Shown here in pieces: positions 46,091 through 57,855 of a stretch of DNA of 64,000 nt. The stretch spans positions 2,170,307 to 2,234,306 of the forward strand of contig JAJEKV010000008.1 of the NCBI GenBank assembly GCA_021234155.1, given 5' to 3'. The stretch is from Isoetes taiwanensis. Taxonomy: Eukaryota > Streptophyta > Lycopodiopsida > Isoetales > Isoetaceae. Positions within the stretch are counted from its first letter, which is position 1, and each line of letters starts with the position of its first letter. The notes under the pieces are model-generated. The model ran no database searches. It saw nothing but the letters and a program-made list of their open reading frames with translations, and was not told the DNA's origin. Both the position numbers and the translations under genes were made by a program.

Positions 46091-47510
46091 TATATTATAG
46101 AAAGGTTTATTGATATGGGTGTTCTTGATAGAATACCCAAGGAACTTGCCACGTAAACTTAACAAAAGTTTCATGGGGCTTGTCAATATTTGTCGCGATG
46201 CACGCTTGTTTGATAAGCGTGAGCACCAAACCTCGGTGACATCTAGATCCCAGATGGCGACCAAGATAAACAAGGGGTTTGCAAAGGGATATGGAATACC
46301 TCGTAAATTAGGTGCCGGGTCGCTGAAATGGTGGTGCCATCGACCACCGTAGTGTATCCATTCGGCCGTTAACGATGTGAGCGATGAACCGCTTTAAATG
46401 GTCCGGATTTGGAGCCTAAGTTCCATTTGTGAAAATTCAGAAAGTTGCCGGGCGCTCGCGACTTCACCATTCGGGCCAACAAGGGCTTCACGGAAAGTGG
46501 GCGCCAAGAAAGATATCGACTAAAAGAGCGGCTCCCTCGGGAAAAGAGCTTGAAGTGTAGGAAATTTTGGTGCAGCCATGGCAAAGAGCTTCTAAAAGAA
46601 CGGTGATTCAAAGGCGGAGAGCAAAGAATCAAGACAAAGGCGCAGAGAGACTAAAAAGGTTTAGGGCGACAAATGGAGGCTTAAGAAACATGGTGAGGGG
46701 CGGCCGCGAACCGCTGATGGTGCTGTGTGTCAAAAGATGCCAAGGAGGCGATTGGGAGGCAAAAAAGTTGGCTAAGTCCCCAAACAACAAAGGGAGAAGC
46801 AATGAACTATGGAGATGAGGCGTGAGAGAATGATGGATGTGATGTGGCCAAAGGACACACATTAATGTTCGGACGGGCATGAAAAGAAGGAATGTCATTT
46901 AATGCCGGGTAACTTGAAGTGGGATATCATTAAAACGTAAGGTGTCGAAGGTACCATGGCTAGATATGCGCGGGAGAAAAGATTCTCATTTTAGAAATAG
47001 CCTTGCATTGCTGCAAAACACGCTATTAATTTTTTGATTGGTCCACGCCGATAGGGAGTTCTGGGGCCATTATATAAGAGAAGCAGAGGTTGAAGCGGAG
47101 ACACCCGATGGCGCCAAGATGTCTGGCCGGCCGGTTTAGATGACAAATGCACTATGCCTTCCAACCGCCAGGAGTGGATTACGTGCAAAATGGACCTGTT
47201 CGACCTCTGGCGGTTGCCACAATCGTGGCATTGTTATGGGGCGGTGGTGTGTCCGGCATGGCTGAAGCATGCCGATCCCCACACCAACGGGATGGAGGTG
47301 ATTCGCAGACTCCGCCGGGACCCCGAGCACAACCGGTACCACATCCTGGCAGATACCACCTGCGCCCTCAACCCGAGTAGAGGGTTTTTCTTCTTAGGAC
47401 TTAGTAGATAGGGCTCGAGCCCGCTTTTTTGTATATAGGGCGTGCCCATATGAAATAGTCGGGTCGTGCCCACATTTTGTAAAAAATTCCACCTATAATA
47501 TAAATATGCC
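46091..47510 (+). other. Coding-like remains with a hairpin 3' tail (LINE-like), unidentified
   Basis: On the plus strand, 46090-46290 reads YIIERFIDMGVLDRIPKEL and MATKINKGFAKGYGIPRKLG. 47180-47400 reads KMDLFDLWRLPQSWHCYG, CPAWLKHADPHTNGMEVIRR and DPEHNRYHILADTTCALNPS before a stop. The second piece looks like a real protein end, but I do not recognise it. It is followed by small hairpins GGGCTCGAGCCC (47411) and GGGCGTGCCC (47438), the same style as the LINE-like tail at 21445-21534. A decayed non-LTR element is the simplest reading. Confidence 0.3.
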
Positions 47511-48697
47511 ATTTGGTTTAGTCACTATCATTTGTGTTTGTGTCGGGAACAACATCCTTTTGTTGATTTTCACTTTCGTGGGTATGAAATGTTTTGAGGC
47601 TAAAGCCATTAACCGTGTAGGTAATGGAGTTCCATCTAATTCAGCTAGTTGGAAAACCGGGTTGAATCACTTGAACTATTTGATAAGGGCCAAGCCATCT
47701 AAAACTTTAGTTTACCAGGAAAATTTTTGTACCGAGAATCATAAAGAAGAACCAAATCTCCTTCTTTGAATGTTTTTGTCTTCAGACGTTTGTCATGTAA
47801 AGATTTTTGCAACCGTTGTCCATGAAGAACACGAATATAAGCATCCCTTCTAAGTTCATCCAACTGTTCCAATTGATAAACCCTTTCTTTGAGTGCAGCA
47901 GGCGGATTATGGGCGGTAGCCAGTTGAAAACGGAGAGTTGGGAGAATGTACTCAAAAGGCATGAGAGCTTCTTGACCATAAACCAATTTGAAAGGAGTGT
48001 GACCAGTAGCTATTTTGAAACAAGTATTGTAGGCCCAAAGAACAGAGGGAAGTTTGTTTTGCACAAGGCGAGAAGCGCCACAAATTTTCTTGAGAATGGT
48101 GACCGAAGTTTTGTTGGTGCTTTCAGCCAAACCGCTCCCTTGAGGATAGTAAGGTGTGCTCTTTGATGATGTATCGAGATAATCCGTCGTTCCTTGATGG
48201 TATGATTGATAAAATGGACACCACGATCACCGACCCACCGCGGGGGCGCCCAAATCGCTGATGATGATTTGTTGATAGAAGTGTTGTCCCGAAGTGCGCA
48301 AGCTTCCGCCCATTTGGTAGCGTGAGTCGCGGAGAACAGAATGTAGCGGCACGGGTGTGCCGCCAGAGGGTCGATGGGTCCCACAAAATCCATTCCCATT
48401 TGCCGAAGGGAAGTGGCGTGGCGACGGAAGCGCCAAGGGAAGAGCGCCACGGGCCAGGCCGCCCCCACGCGGCAAAAGCATCACACGCGTGGGTGGGTGA
48501 GCGCCTTTGAAGAGTGTGGGCCAAAATAACCAAGCAAGAAGGATTTTTGCGGCCGTGGTGTCACCATGAAAATGACCACCACCGAGCCCTTCATGGGCTT
48601 CTCGAACAATATCCGGGACCTCATGAGGGAGAACACGATCGAAGGATGGTATCCTTACCCTTTTGTAAAGATGGCTCGCAAACCATGGCGTGATCAC
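47511..48697 (-). pseudogene. Integrase of gypsy element 3
   Basis: The zinc-binding part reads PDIVREAHEGLGGGHFHGDT and AKILLAWLFWPTLFKGAH. The core shows MDFVGPIDPLAAHPCRYIL, THATKWAEACALRDNTS and WVGDRGVHFINHTI. MAESTNKTSVTILKKICG gives the catalytic Glu region, followed by NKLPSVLWAYNTCFKIATGH and TPFKLVYGQEALMPFEYILP. The C-terminal part reads EGDLVLLYDSRYKNFPGKLK, FRWLGPY and, near 47590, VNGFSLKTF. Integrase inserts the cDNA; this copy is split over several frames and cannot function. Confidence 0.85.
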
Positions 48698-48759
48698 ACG
48701 ACCTCGCGGAGAAATTGATGTCTACGGATTGTCGCTATCGGAGAGAGCGTATGCCCATC

Positions 48760-50502
48760 CTCTGGTGGAAGAGCGATGTGAGGAGATATCGCTGAAAGTC
48801 ATGGAACCAATGAGGTGTTGCCGCGGACCGTAAAGAGTTGAGCATCGTGAAAGGCGCCCGAGACTCCAGTGGGTGGAGGGATCATCCGCGGTGGATGCGT
48901 GAAAGATAATCCGACAACATGAGATTTGCCGCTTTTGTGAACAATTTCAAAAGGTGCAAATTCTCGGCAGAAGGAGGACCCAACGAGCAATGCGCCCGTG
49001 GGCGGATTTGTTGATCAAATAAAGAAGTGCCTAGTGGTCAACAAAGAATTTGATCCGACCGCCCAAAAGATAGTGACGGAAGCGCTGGACTTGTAAAATT
49101 AAACCCAAGGCTTCGCCTCGCGGGCGAGTAGAAGGCGTCGAGAATTGAGTTTCCTACCGGGCGACGGTTTGGTTTGTCAAAGGTGCGATCATATTCTTGA
49201 GAAAGAACGGCTCCAATAGCAAAGGCCGAGACATCGACATGAACATGAAAGGGCTTGTCCCATTGAGGAGGAACAAGAACCGGGGCCTCGAGTAAGCAAG
49301 AGCTTCAACTGTTGGAAAGCAAAGATCCGCCGGGAATTCCAAGCCCGTGTGGATTCATCACCCGTGAGTTTATGAATGGATCTGCAATGGTCGCGAGTCC
49401 GGGAATGAAAGTGGAGTAATAATTGACCTTACCCAAGAAAGAGCGTGTTTGTTTTGATATTGGCCGGTGCTTGAGCCTTGAGCACACAGCGCTGATTTTG
49501 GCGGGATCCGTGGTGATACCGCTTTGGTGACCACATGTCCCAACGTAACACCGGCGACGCAAAAGGTGCATTTCTGATTGAGACTACGCCGACTCATCAC
49601 ATTTTCGAAAGACGAAGTTCCAATTTATCCAAATGGTCACCATGGAATCAGAAGGCGTAGAAGTCATCTTGAAAAATTTGCAAGAAGGGATTTTCCTTCA
49701 TAAAATCATGAAAGACCGAGAGCATGATGCGTTGAAACGTTGATGGAGAGTTTGATAATCCAAAAGGAACTACCTTGTAGGCAAAAGTGACTTACCACGG
49801 GTGGTGAAAGTAGTCTTGAGTTGATCGATTCTTTGATTGAGATCTGATTGTAGCCGAAAAAACCATCCATGAAGGAGTACATCTCATGTCCAAAGAACCT
49901 CTTCCGTAACCTCGGTCTGTGAAGGGAAGTGGAAATGATCACGCCTCCGGGCTCGATTGAGTTTTGGTGAGTCCACGCAAACGCGGATCTTACCATTGTG
50001 TTTTGAGTGCAATGACGATGGGGCTCACCCATTCAGAATATTTGACCTCATAGATCAAACCCGCAAGAAGGAGTTTGTCAATTTCCGCCTTGACCCGATC
50101 ACGGAATTGGGGTTGAGAATGCATCGCCGTTGCTATACCGACGCATCGACTTGGTAGGAATGGTGAGTTCCCCAAGGTTTTGTTGATCCCCAAGATCTCT
50201 CGTAGCTCCAGCTTAAAATGTATTTGAACTTTTGAAAGAGCGTGACGGCCCCGTTTACGATAGGGTGTCGGGGAAGATTTGCAGCATTCTGACAGTCGAT
50301 TGTTGCCTACGCCCACAATCTTGACTTCGTGAGTCTGAATATGGGGATAACTTCCGTGTCCCGGACAATATGAGCAGGAGGTTGAAGCATAACCGTGATG
50401 CGTGGCACTCTGCATGGTGAAAAAGAGAGGTTGCCGAGTTTCATCGCTGCAGGTTGCTTCATGACAGCCGCGGTACATCTGGGGAGTGAGCAGGAGGTTC
50501 AA
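48760..50502 (-). pseudogene. Reverse transcriptase and RNase H of gypsy element 3
   Basis: The RT start reads VKAEIDKLLLAGLIYEVKYS and EWVSPIVIALK (about 50080-50000). The palm contains YSFMDGFFGYNQISIK (about 49880-49830). The thumb reads SGITTDPAKISAV and RSFLGKVNYYSTFIPGLATI (about 49520-49400). RNase H remains include FAPFEIVHKSGKSHVVG (about 48960-48910). The order is right but frameshifts are frequent, and the catalytic DD box was not clearly readable. Confidence 0.75.
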
Positions 50503-50859
50503 AGATCCGAAAAGTGATCAACACGTTGGATTCGATTGCAAGGAGCGGTAAGGGTCTAGCAAAGCAGCCACACCTGGTCCCGATCAAGAGTCATGTCTCC
50601 CCAAGGATCAGCATATTCGGGTAGGATGACGAGGCGCACTCCGCAAGTGGAGCCCGAATCCTGATAGATATTCCGGGCGCCCTCGAATCGGTGTCGGAGA
50701 GAGAGGGTTCAGCATTGTCGACGGAAATGATTTTGCCTGTTTCCAAGTCCATGGTGGCATTGAGGTGACCATCCGCGGATGACTAACCGATCCGCGGGCC
50801 CAAGAATGGATACTCTTGGCCCGGGCGGAGAAAAGGTCCAGCCGACCAACATTTCATAA

Positions 50860-51333
50860 TCACCGGATCTTCTCCGACCTTCCAAACACCAAATTCCAAG
50901 GGGAATCCGAGATCACCAATGTTGATGTGAAGAAGAGGCGGACGCCTTGAGGTCTCGTGATATGGCCATTGGCCAATTTGATGTCATATGGGGCACGATA
51001 GAGTTGTTTGATGCCCATTTGTTTTGCGGAGTTTATCCGCGATGAGATTGACCCGCTTACCTCCGCCAATTTGAACATGGTTGACTTGTTGATTGCCCAC
51101 CGTGGCATGTACCGTGGGAGTAGAGGTAGCGAAAAATCCAACCAAAACAACGGAGTGGTGGTAATCGGGTCCTTGAGAGCAGGATAGAGTTTCAAAATTG
51201 TGGCCAAACTTAAAGGAATTTTGATTTTGGCTAGCTCCTCTTGGAGTTCCGTGAGGCACATGAGAAAAAGGATCTCGGCCGGATCCACAAAAGGGAGGCG
51301 TGGTAAAGAAGCAAACTTCTTTGAGTAGGTCAA
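50860..51333 (-). pseudogene. Retropepsin-like region of gypsy element 3
   Basis: One minus-strand frame reads HATVGNQQVNHVQIGGGKRV followed by NLIADKL, resembling the plant gypsy protease core (usually ...V.IDGGS.VNLI). The overlapping 157-codon frame gives the flanking parts (LANGHITRPQGVRLF and LVISDSPWNLVFGR). The catalytic Asp appears changed to Gly in this reading, or lies in the other frame. Confidence 0.55.
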
Positions 51334-51482
51334 CTTCGCAGCCTATATTTGGATATGTCCGAGAGCGGAGGTTGAGACGGAAGGTGCTTCTTGTCTTTGT
51401 TGAGCTCTAGTGGTGGCATGAACATTAGCCAACATGCGCCTTCGCCAGCCTTGCATGAGGTTCAAAATGCTTTGGCTTAACT

Positions 51483-53346
51483 TTAGGCATAACATGCGGC
51501 ATGAGTTTCTCCAAGTCGTGCAAAGTGAACCTTTTTTTTCTTCTTCATGAGGAATGGTGTCGACCGCGAAGGCAGGGTTCGCGCGCCATTAGGAATAATG
51601 GTTAGGGGACGCGGACGCCCTGGGTGCGGCGTGAAACCAAACCAACCCAATTTGATGGTCGGACTGAGGATTAAGAGCCGAAAAAATTTCTTCCCGTGCT
51701 TGTTGATCCATCCGAGGTTGATTGGCGTGAGCTGGTTGATAGCGTGATTGCCGAGGCACACGCAGGTGGCTTCCTAAGAACAGACGGCCTTGTTTGCCAT
51801 TAGCAATCCGTAGTTGGTAAGCCGTGAGGCGTAACCGATGTGGTCCGATTTGTGCGAAGCCGCTTTTGAACTTGTGGAAGTTGAGGACACGCCGTAGTGG
51901 TATGACCCCATTCTTGACAAAGTGATAACATTGAGCTTCGGAAGGATCAAAAAGGAGGACGGTGTTGGGTCCCCGTTGTTGCCCCGCTGTCGATAGAGTT
52001 GATTGGGTTGCTACCGCAGCGGGTGGTCGGCCGACATTAAGCGATTGGAAGTGAGGTGTTGTTTGCACTTGATAAACCATCTTGTTTATGAAAGGTGTAG
52101 GATGAGTGCGAAAGTGCACTCTTCCGCGGGTACGATTGCACATGTTGCATCTTTTACAATGAGGCGGGCCATTGGTGGAGTTGCACTCGCTCGCCAAGTG
52201 GCCTTGATATTTGCAGATATGGCACTGTGATCCGACCAAGCCTGGATTGGCGGTTGAGGTTGAACAGCCAAATGGGGAACCATGACGGTGGAATGAAAGG
52301 GAGCTCAAGAGCCACGCCACCACGGGAGGAAACATTGATCTGAAAGTGATTGACAAGATCGATAGCCCCGCTCCAAAGTCTTCTACGCAGTATTCAGCCA
52401 TGAGTCTGATAGTCGGAGGAAGTCCTTGGAGAAACCGCACTTCAAGATCTGGCTCAGGTGGGGGTACTCCTTGAGTTTGCCGAAAGCGTAATGTGAAGTC
52501 GACCGCAAAATCCCTCGCGCACTGGGTGGGCTCTTGTTGAAGGTCATTGAGTTGCTTGAGATGAAGTCGATCATTATCCGTGGTCCCATAGTGAGAAAGA
52601 AAAGCGGTTCTCATTTTCGACCAATCTTGTTTCAAAGTGGCTTTTGTTGGACATGAGCCATTGATGAGGAGCCACGAAGTGTGGTGGAAAAGATATGGAA
52701 TTTCAGTTGAGGTTGCGATGACCATTGGGACAGCCCAGAGCCTCAAATTCTTCCATGTGGGCCCCAAAGACTTTGGTCTAAGGGTTTGCCTTTTCGTGTT
52801 GCCAAAGGTGGGATAAGTCACCTTAAGTGTCCGAAAGGTAGAGGTGAAAGTGCTTGGCTGGGCCGGGAACCGGATAGGGATTATATTGAGGTGGAGTTGG
52901 AGGTGGTATGGTGCTTGGGAAAGACCCCGATGAAGGGGTTGGCCGAGGTGGAGGTACCGGAGGTGCCCCGATCATTGGTTTTGAGGTCCGTAAGATTGTA
53001 AACGGGGAAGAGTGGTGGGAAAGGTAGGGAAGGGAAAGTCCCGTGGAGGAGCAAAAGAGACATGTGGATATCCTTGCCCACCCGGGGAGAGATGATGGCC
53101 AGGAAAGCAGAGGCGCATGGCCGCATCGGAATGATGGATGTAGGCATGTTCGGGGTATGAAAGTAAGGTTGAGAAGGTGGAGCCCCGATAGGGCTCGATA
53201 GTGATGAGGATCGAGGTCGGAGCAATGTTTGCACGCTTTGAGGTGGGGGAATTTGGACTTAGACATGACACGAGGGGTGGGTGGCGTACCGACCGAGCCC
53301 TAGACCTAATGTGGCCTCCCTCAATGTCATAAGCTGATCCATACAT
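51483..53346 (-). pseudogene. gag of gypsy element 3 with CCHC knuckle
   Basis: The longest frame (52821-51589, 410 codons) contains TKATLKQDWSKMRTAFLSHY, DNDRLHLKQLNDLQQEPTQC and LEVRFLQGLPPTIRLMAEYC, i.e. the capsid. A zinc knuckle CHICKYQGHLASEC (C-X2-C-X4-H-X4-C) and a second Cys-rich piece (CKRCNMCNRTRG) follow. Upstream, in a shifted frame to about 53346, a Pro-rich leader (APPVPPPRPTPSSGSFPSTI) forms the N-terminus. The frame is long for a decayed element, but the start region needs a frameshift to join. Confidence 0.75.
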
Positions 53347-54060
53347 GTCATTTTAACAACTTCCGCCGCTGATGACGCCCAAGCGTGACGCCGCCCGGGG
53401 AAAGAAGTTCTTCTCGTGAAGTTTCGGATGCATTATGGTGACGTAATAGAAGGAAGAGCGAATCAATCTCGCAATGGGCGACAAATGTTTGGGGGTCTGG
53501 TTCTGAACTCCCGCAAGACACCCTGGTCCGGAGGACCCGCGGATCTAACAGAGGATCCCCGGGACTATGTCAATGGGATTTGCAAAAAGAGAACAAGAGG
53601 AAGAAAACGTAACAAAAGAGAACAATGAGAGGAAAAATGATAAGCTTCCTTGATATCAATGATGAACATACATGAGCTCGAATCGAGAGAAGACCAAGAG
53701 AGACAAGACTCAAAACTCTTCTATAACTCATGTGCTAGCTCTAATCATATATATATAGTACAATGGCCTTTGGCCCAATATAGACACTGGATCGATCTCT
53801 CAGGTTTAATTCTCGGAAGGAGGCCCCGATTCAGGTGAATGCTAGCAGTGCTCTCTTGAAGTGCCTAGAATCACTGATGCCGACGCAAAGGTGACGGGCC
53901 GCCACTTGTCCGAGCGGCGCCTTGTTGTTGACGGACGCAGTTTTTGATCGTGGGTCCGGCCGCTTGGTCTTCTCACGAGCCTTTGATGGTCAATCTGGTA
54001 TCGATGCGGATCCTTGTTCTTGACCTCGTCCGTCCGTCAGATGCATGAGGCACAGGACTA
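53347..54060 (-). other. Leader or flank of gypsy element 3, unresolved
   Basis: It lies upstream of gag on the element's strand, where the primer site and 5' LTR should be. No TGGTATCAGAGC primer site was found, so the element uses another tRNA or the region is truncated. 53735-53800 contains a short (AT)n run. No gene was seen. Confidence 0.35.
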
Positions 54061-55099
54061 ACATTTGTATTAACATGTGTCTTATTTCATTTATGAGAAT
54101 GATTTTAAATGATTATTTTTCTTCCTTACTAATTAGGCGAGAGCGACACATGTCTTAGTTTCAATAACCTAGTGTTGGCAGACATTAGACTAAACCTAAG
54201 CCTTGCGATTGTCATGTGGCAGATCCGGCCTTGGGTATATATGCATATGGCATATCCACCATTAACATGTAATGCACAAATCGACATGTGCCTTAATTCA
54301 TCATTTGCAAATGTACAAATCATCATGGGATTAATGTGTTGAATTAACATATGGTTTATTTGGTATAGATTACGATGGATTTGTATTGACATTATTTTGT
54401 TTATGAGATCGATTCTAAATGATTATGCCTATTATATTATATTGATGATATTTGATATTATTTACATGTGGCTTAAAATGCGAACATGTGGCAAAAGAAA
54501 AGCAATGGCATATGTCAATTGTCTAGATAGACTTCGTTCCTAGCATTTTATCACTTCGAAAGCAATTAAAGTATTAATTCGCCCTTGCTTCATTCCTTGC
54601 ATTCAAGATACATATTTTTGCCAACATGTTACATTGTTGAAGTTTTAAAATTAGCTATGATATTATCCATCAATTATTATGTACATACATGTAGAAATGT
54701 TGCTGTATTGATCGATTTTGGATGGGGAGTCGGGAAAGAGAAATTTTCGGCCGCCGCAATAAATTTCTTGTAAATAGAAAAATGATGGTAATGGTCTAGC
54801 CGAGGTTGATAATAAAAAATGCATGGCCACGGCAGTACATCCTCAGCCCGAGGCACGTGCCTCAGCCCAACCTCCGAGCGAAGACCGATAATTGCCTTAT
54901 TGGGCTTATACGGGACACCAATACTGCTAAATTGATAACTAGAGTTATTAGATTCTCACTTTCCACACAAGAGTCCAATAAGGATTATAACCCTTTCTTT
55001 ACAAGGATTCAAGGAAGTATGCATATTGGAGAGACTTCCAATACAATTATAGACCTCATTGGCTTTATCTTCAAAGAAGAAGTGCTTGAATTACCAATT
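54061..55099. other. AT-rich intergenic sequence downstream of the GT2 gene
   Basis: No domain was recognised. Weak internal similarity exists between 54070-54110 and 54385-54430 (both with TTTATGAGA.CGATT.TAAATGATTAT or similar). The right part is probably the 3' flank of the minus-strand GT2 gene. Confidence 0.5.
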
Positions 55100-57133
55100 T
55101 TACTTTTTGCACCACATGGCATCTAGTTCAAATAAAATTATACAAAACACCCCACACCAAAAAAAAATTATAGAGTAAGATAATATTTCGTAAAAAACTA
55201 GAGGCCAATGCCACTTAGGAATGCAATCAACACTTGAAAATTGGGGCACTCCATTTGTGCCATATTTTAATAGGGAACCTCGAAGACCCGAGGGAAAACT
55301 TGTGGGCCATATCACATAGAAGAAAGGGACTAGCATGTGGACACTAGTAGTGAAAAGAAAGATGGAGATGCCACCTACGAGGAAAGCCTCCTCACAATTG
55401 TGAAGATCATGTGTATAAGCAATGTAAGACTTCATACAAATAGGAATAACTAAGGAAACATAGGTGAGGTGAAAGATAAAGGGCTTCAACGGATTGAGGA
55501 TCTTGGCAAAGGAAGATTTCTCAACTTTAGAGGCATCGCGATCGACACTGCTAGTGGGAATAAAATTGAATGTTGACTTATATGCAAAGATTGATCGACA
55601 TTTTCTGTCGAAGAAAAAAGGGGTCATCCACCAGAAATGTGATTCTTCTCGATTTCGACTTAGAACTTGTTGAGGAATACCCCACCATTGAATAATCCAC
55701 GTAAATCGCCAAATAACCAAGTATGCAGCAAGATAAAGCATCAAATTTCTGCTCTCCATTGAAATTCCTATGTTCAATTTTAGTTGAAAAGCCAGGATGG
55801 AGAGAAAGACAATCATCATGATAACATTGAGGATGGAAAGATAATAATAGCCCGTATGCCAAAAATAGGAAATTTTAACCAAGAAAGTGAGCTTACTTGT
55901 CCTACCCAACATGGCCTTCCAAGAGCACGAGAATTGTTGGATGGCTCCCACACACCATCTCTGTCGTTGCTTCAAATAGCCTTCAAGGGTCCAGGGTGTC
56001 AAACCAATCTGAAGATTCTTATTCAAATAAACAGATTTGTAGCCTTTGTTGAACAATGCAAATGCTGTCATGGTGTCTTCAGTGATGGACTGAGGTTGGA
56101 AGCCACCAATGTGATCAAGATGCTCGCGTCTAAAGATAGCACCAGTGCCTACACAGCTTGCAAATCCCAAGGTATTACGTTGGACCAAGACACGTTGGTA
56201 GTAAGACACAGAGGCGTCATTGAGAGGGTCTCCAATTGGGAGATTATAGTAGGATTGAGGGATTTGAACAAAGGAAACTTGAGGAGAGTGAACGATATGG
56301 GGAAGAAGGGTGCGAAGAAAGGAAGGATGAAGGATCATATCAGCATCCATCATGACAACATATTCGGAGAGCGAGTGCTGAAGGCCATAGTTGAGGTTTC
56401 CACATTTAAAGTGATGATGAATCTGCAATAGATCATGTCAAGGGGGGCATTGGCAAATTAAAAATCCCAATCCAATTAGAAGAACAAAAATACGCTATAC
56501 ATACTAAAGGATATACATACGCAAATGCAACACATACAACTAGAATGAATTGAATTAAATAGAATGGAATGATTTTTATTGAGATACCTGAGAGCGACGA
56601 AGATACAGAAGCTGCTCCCCTGCAGTTTGTGCCTTGAAAGCTTGGCAGATTATTCGAAGATCATCATCTTCTCCATCATCTAGCACTAACACCTTAAATC
56701 TATCTTGTGGATAATCCATAGCCAATGCAGCCAAAATAGTGTCTACACAAACATCAGTTGGTTCCCTGCAGCATGGTATCAGTATATCCACACTTGGGCA
56801 ATCCTCTGACAGGGCAGGCAGATCCTCACAAATAATTTTTGGGGGCAGCAGCAAATCAATACAGGCTATGAAACTGCTTATAAAATAGCCGCATTCACAC
56901 ACAAGTATTAGCACTAGCCATGGCGACCCTGCAACTGCTCTGTACTCTTTTGCATAAAGCAGGAATTTCTTGCATAGATATGCTATGAATGATGCCAAAT
57001 GTGCAAATACCATAATGCTTGTGATTATGTAACGAAACAAAATGGTCACCGAAGGCTTCCCTTTTGCATTTCTTTGCAGCAAAGGAGCTGCTTCTTCCAG
57101 ATCCGATGCTTTATAGTTTTCTGTGTAGCCCAT
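55100..57133 (-). CDS. Cellulose-synthase-like GT2 processive glycosyltransferase, 2 exons
   Basis: Exons 56588-57133 and 55100-56422 join (SQ|GTATCT ... TTGCAG|ATT) into 622 aa. GT2 enzymes of this type polymerise beta-glucans or related polysaccharides from UDP-sugars at a membrane. Seen: two N-terminal membrane segments (about 29-60 and 72-97); first catalytic region KVLVLDDGEDDD (Asp 152/153); FKCGNLNYGL; DADM at 208-211; TED at 296-298; QRQRW at 334-338; and about five C-terminal membrane segments. It lacks the zinc RING and the large plant-conserved insert of plant CesA. The short, compact form resembles fungal and bacterial cellulose/mixed-linkage glucan synthases and, as I recall, the moss arabinoglucan synthase. 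All catalytic motifs are intact and no stop interrupts it. The start at 57133 is the first Met in frame before the membrane region. Confidence 0.85.
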
Positions 57134-57603
57134 TTTGCACTTGCTTGGAGCTCATCACACAGAGGTCATGGCTCTGCTGTAGCCGGCTATTATGCATTGG
57201 CAAATGATGAACCATTTGTCCAACAGGAACAAGAAAAATAATTAATGTCGCAATCACAAAAGGGGTGTAGGTATATTCTGATATTAGCTCAATAAATCTC
57301 GCTCTAAATCTTGACATGTTTACGGGCAAAAATACGGGATGCAATATGCCTTTCATTTTTAAGTAGCGCTTCCATAGGAATATGCGAGAATTATTGGTGC
57401 AATAGAAGTTGCGCCTGTGCGGGCATGTGCGGGCATATGTATAGGGGAATGGACCATGAGAACTATTGGTGCAATAGAAGTTGCGCTAGGTGGGCGCATG
57501 TATAGGGGAATGGACAATTCTCAGTTTTGCAGGTGACCCGCCCTCGACGAAGTGAGCTTGGGTATATTTTTCTCCTACCGGACCCCCTTTCCCTCTCGGC
57601 TTA
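57134..57603. repeat. Upstream region of the GT2 gene with a ~60-bp tandem duplication
   Basis: 57386-57453 and 57458-57515 share ATTGGTGCAATAGAAGTTGC and GTATAGGGGAATGGAC, with a GGGCATGT triplication only in the first copy. This lies 250-380 bp upstream of the GT2 start codon, i.e. in its likely promoter or 5' region. A minus-strand frame at 57356-57111 looks hydrophobic (FVIATLIIFLVPVGQ) but is in another phase and probably untranslated. Confidence 0.6.
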
Positions 57604-57855
57604 GGGTGCTTTCCCATGGCCCCTGTGACCTGGATTGCCGTACCTAGGTCTCGACCTGGGCAAAAAAGAATTCTTAAGGTATTACTTTTGGTTAAGGTCG
57701 GAAACCTAAACCGAGCAAGGTCAGATCTTCATGGGAACATGGCGTCTGGACGCTTGGCAAAAAAAGAAACTCAAAGTCAAATCTTCATGGGAATGTATCG
57801 TCTGTACGCCTGGCCGAAAGAAAACTCAAGGTTTTGGGCCCATGGGAAAGCACCC
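57604..57855. mobile_element. Tourist-like (PIF/Harbinger) MITE, 252 bp
   Basis: The termini GGGTGCTTTCCCATGG and CCATGGGAAAGCACCC are perfect 16-bp inverted repeats, flanked on both sides by TTA (57601-57603 and 57856-57858), the PIF/Harbinger target duplication. No transposase is encoded. Two internal segments resemble each other (TCTTCATGGGAA... at about 57726 and 57781). Confidence 0.8.

Larger units (their letters stand above)
47511..53346 (-). mobile_element. Ty3/gypsy element 3 (gag-pol, GC-rich, frameshifted; LTRs not found)
   Basis: On the minus strand, gag (53346-51483), protease (51333-50860), RT (50502-49300), RNase H remains and integrase (48697-47511) follow in Ty3/gypsy order. 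Base composition is clearly GC-richer than in the copia and gypsy 1 elements. The coding sequence is broken by many one-base shifts rather than by stops. I found no repeated pair of LTRs at the edges, so the ends may be truncated; the left end meets LINE-like sequence at about 47510. Confidence 0.8.

Noticed and set aside
55784-56431. 215-codon plus-strand frame
   Set aside because: It is the antisense shadow of the GT2 catalytic exon, which has all conserved motifs on the minus strand.
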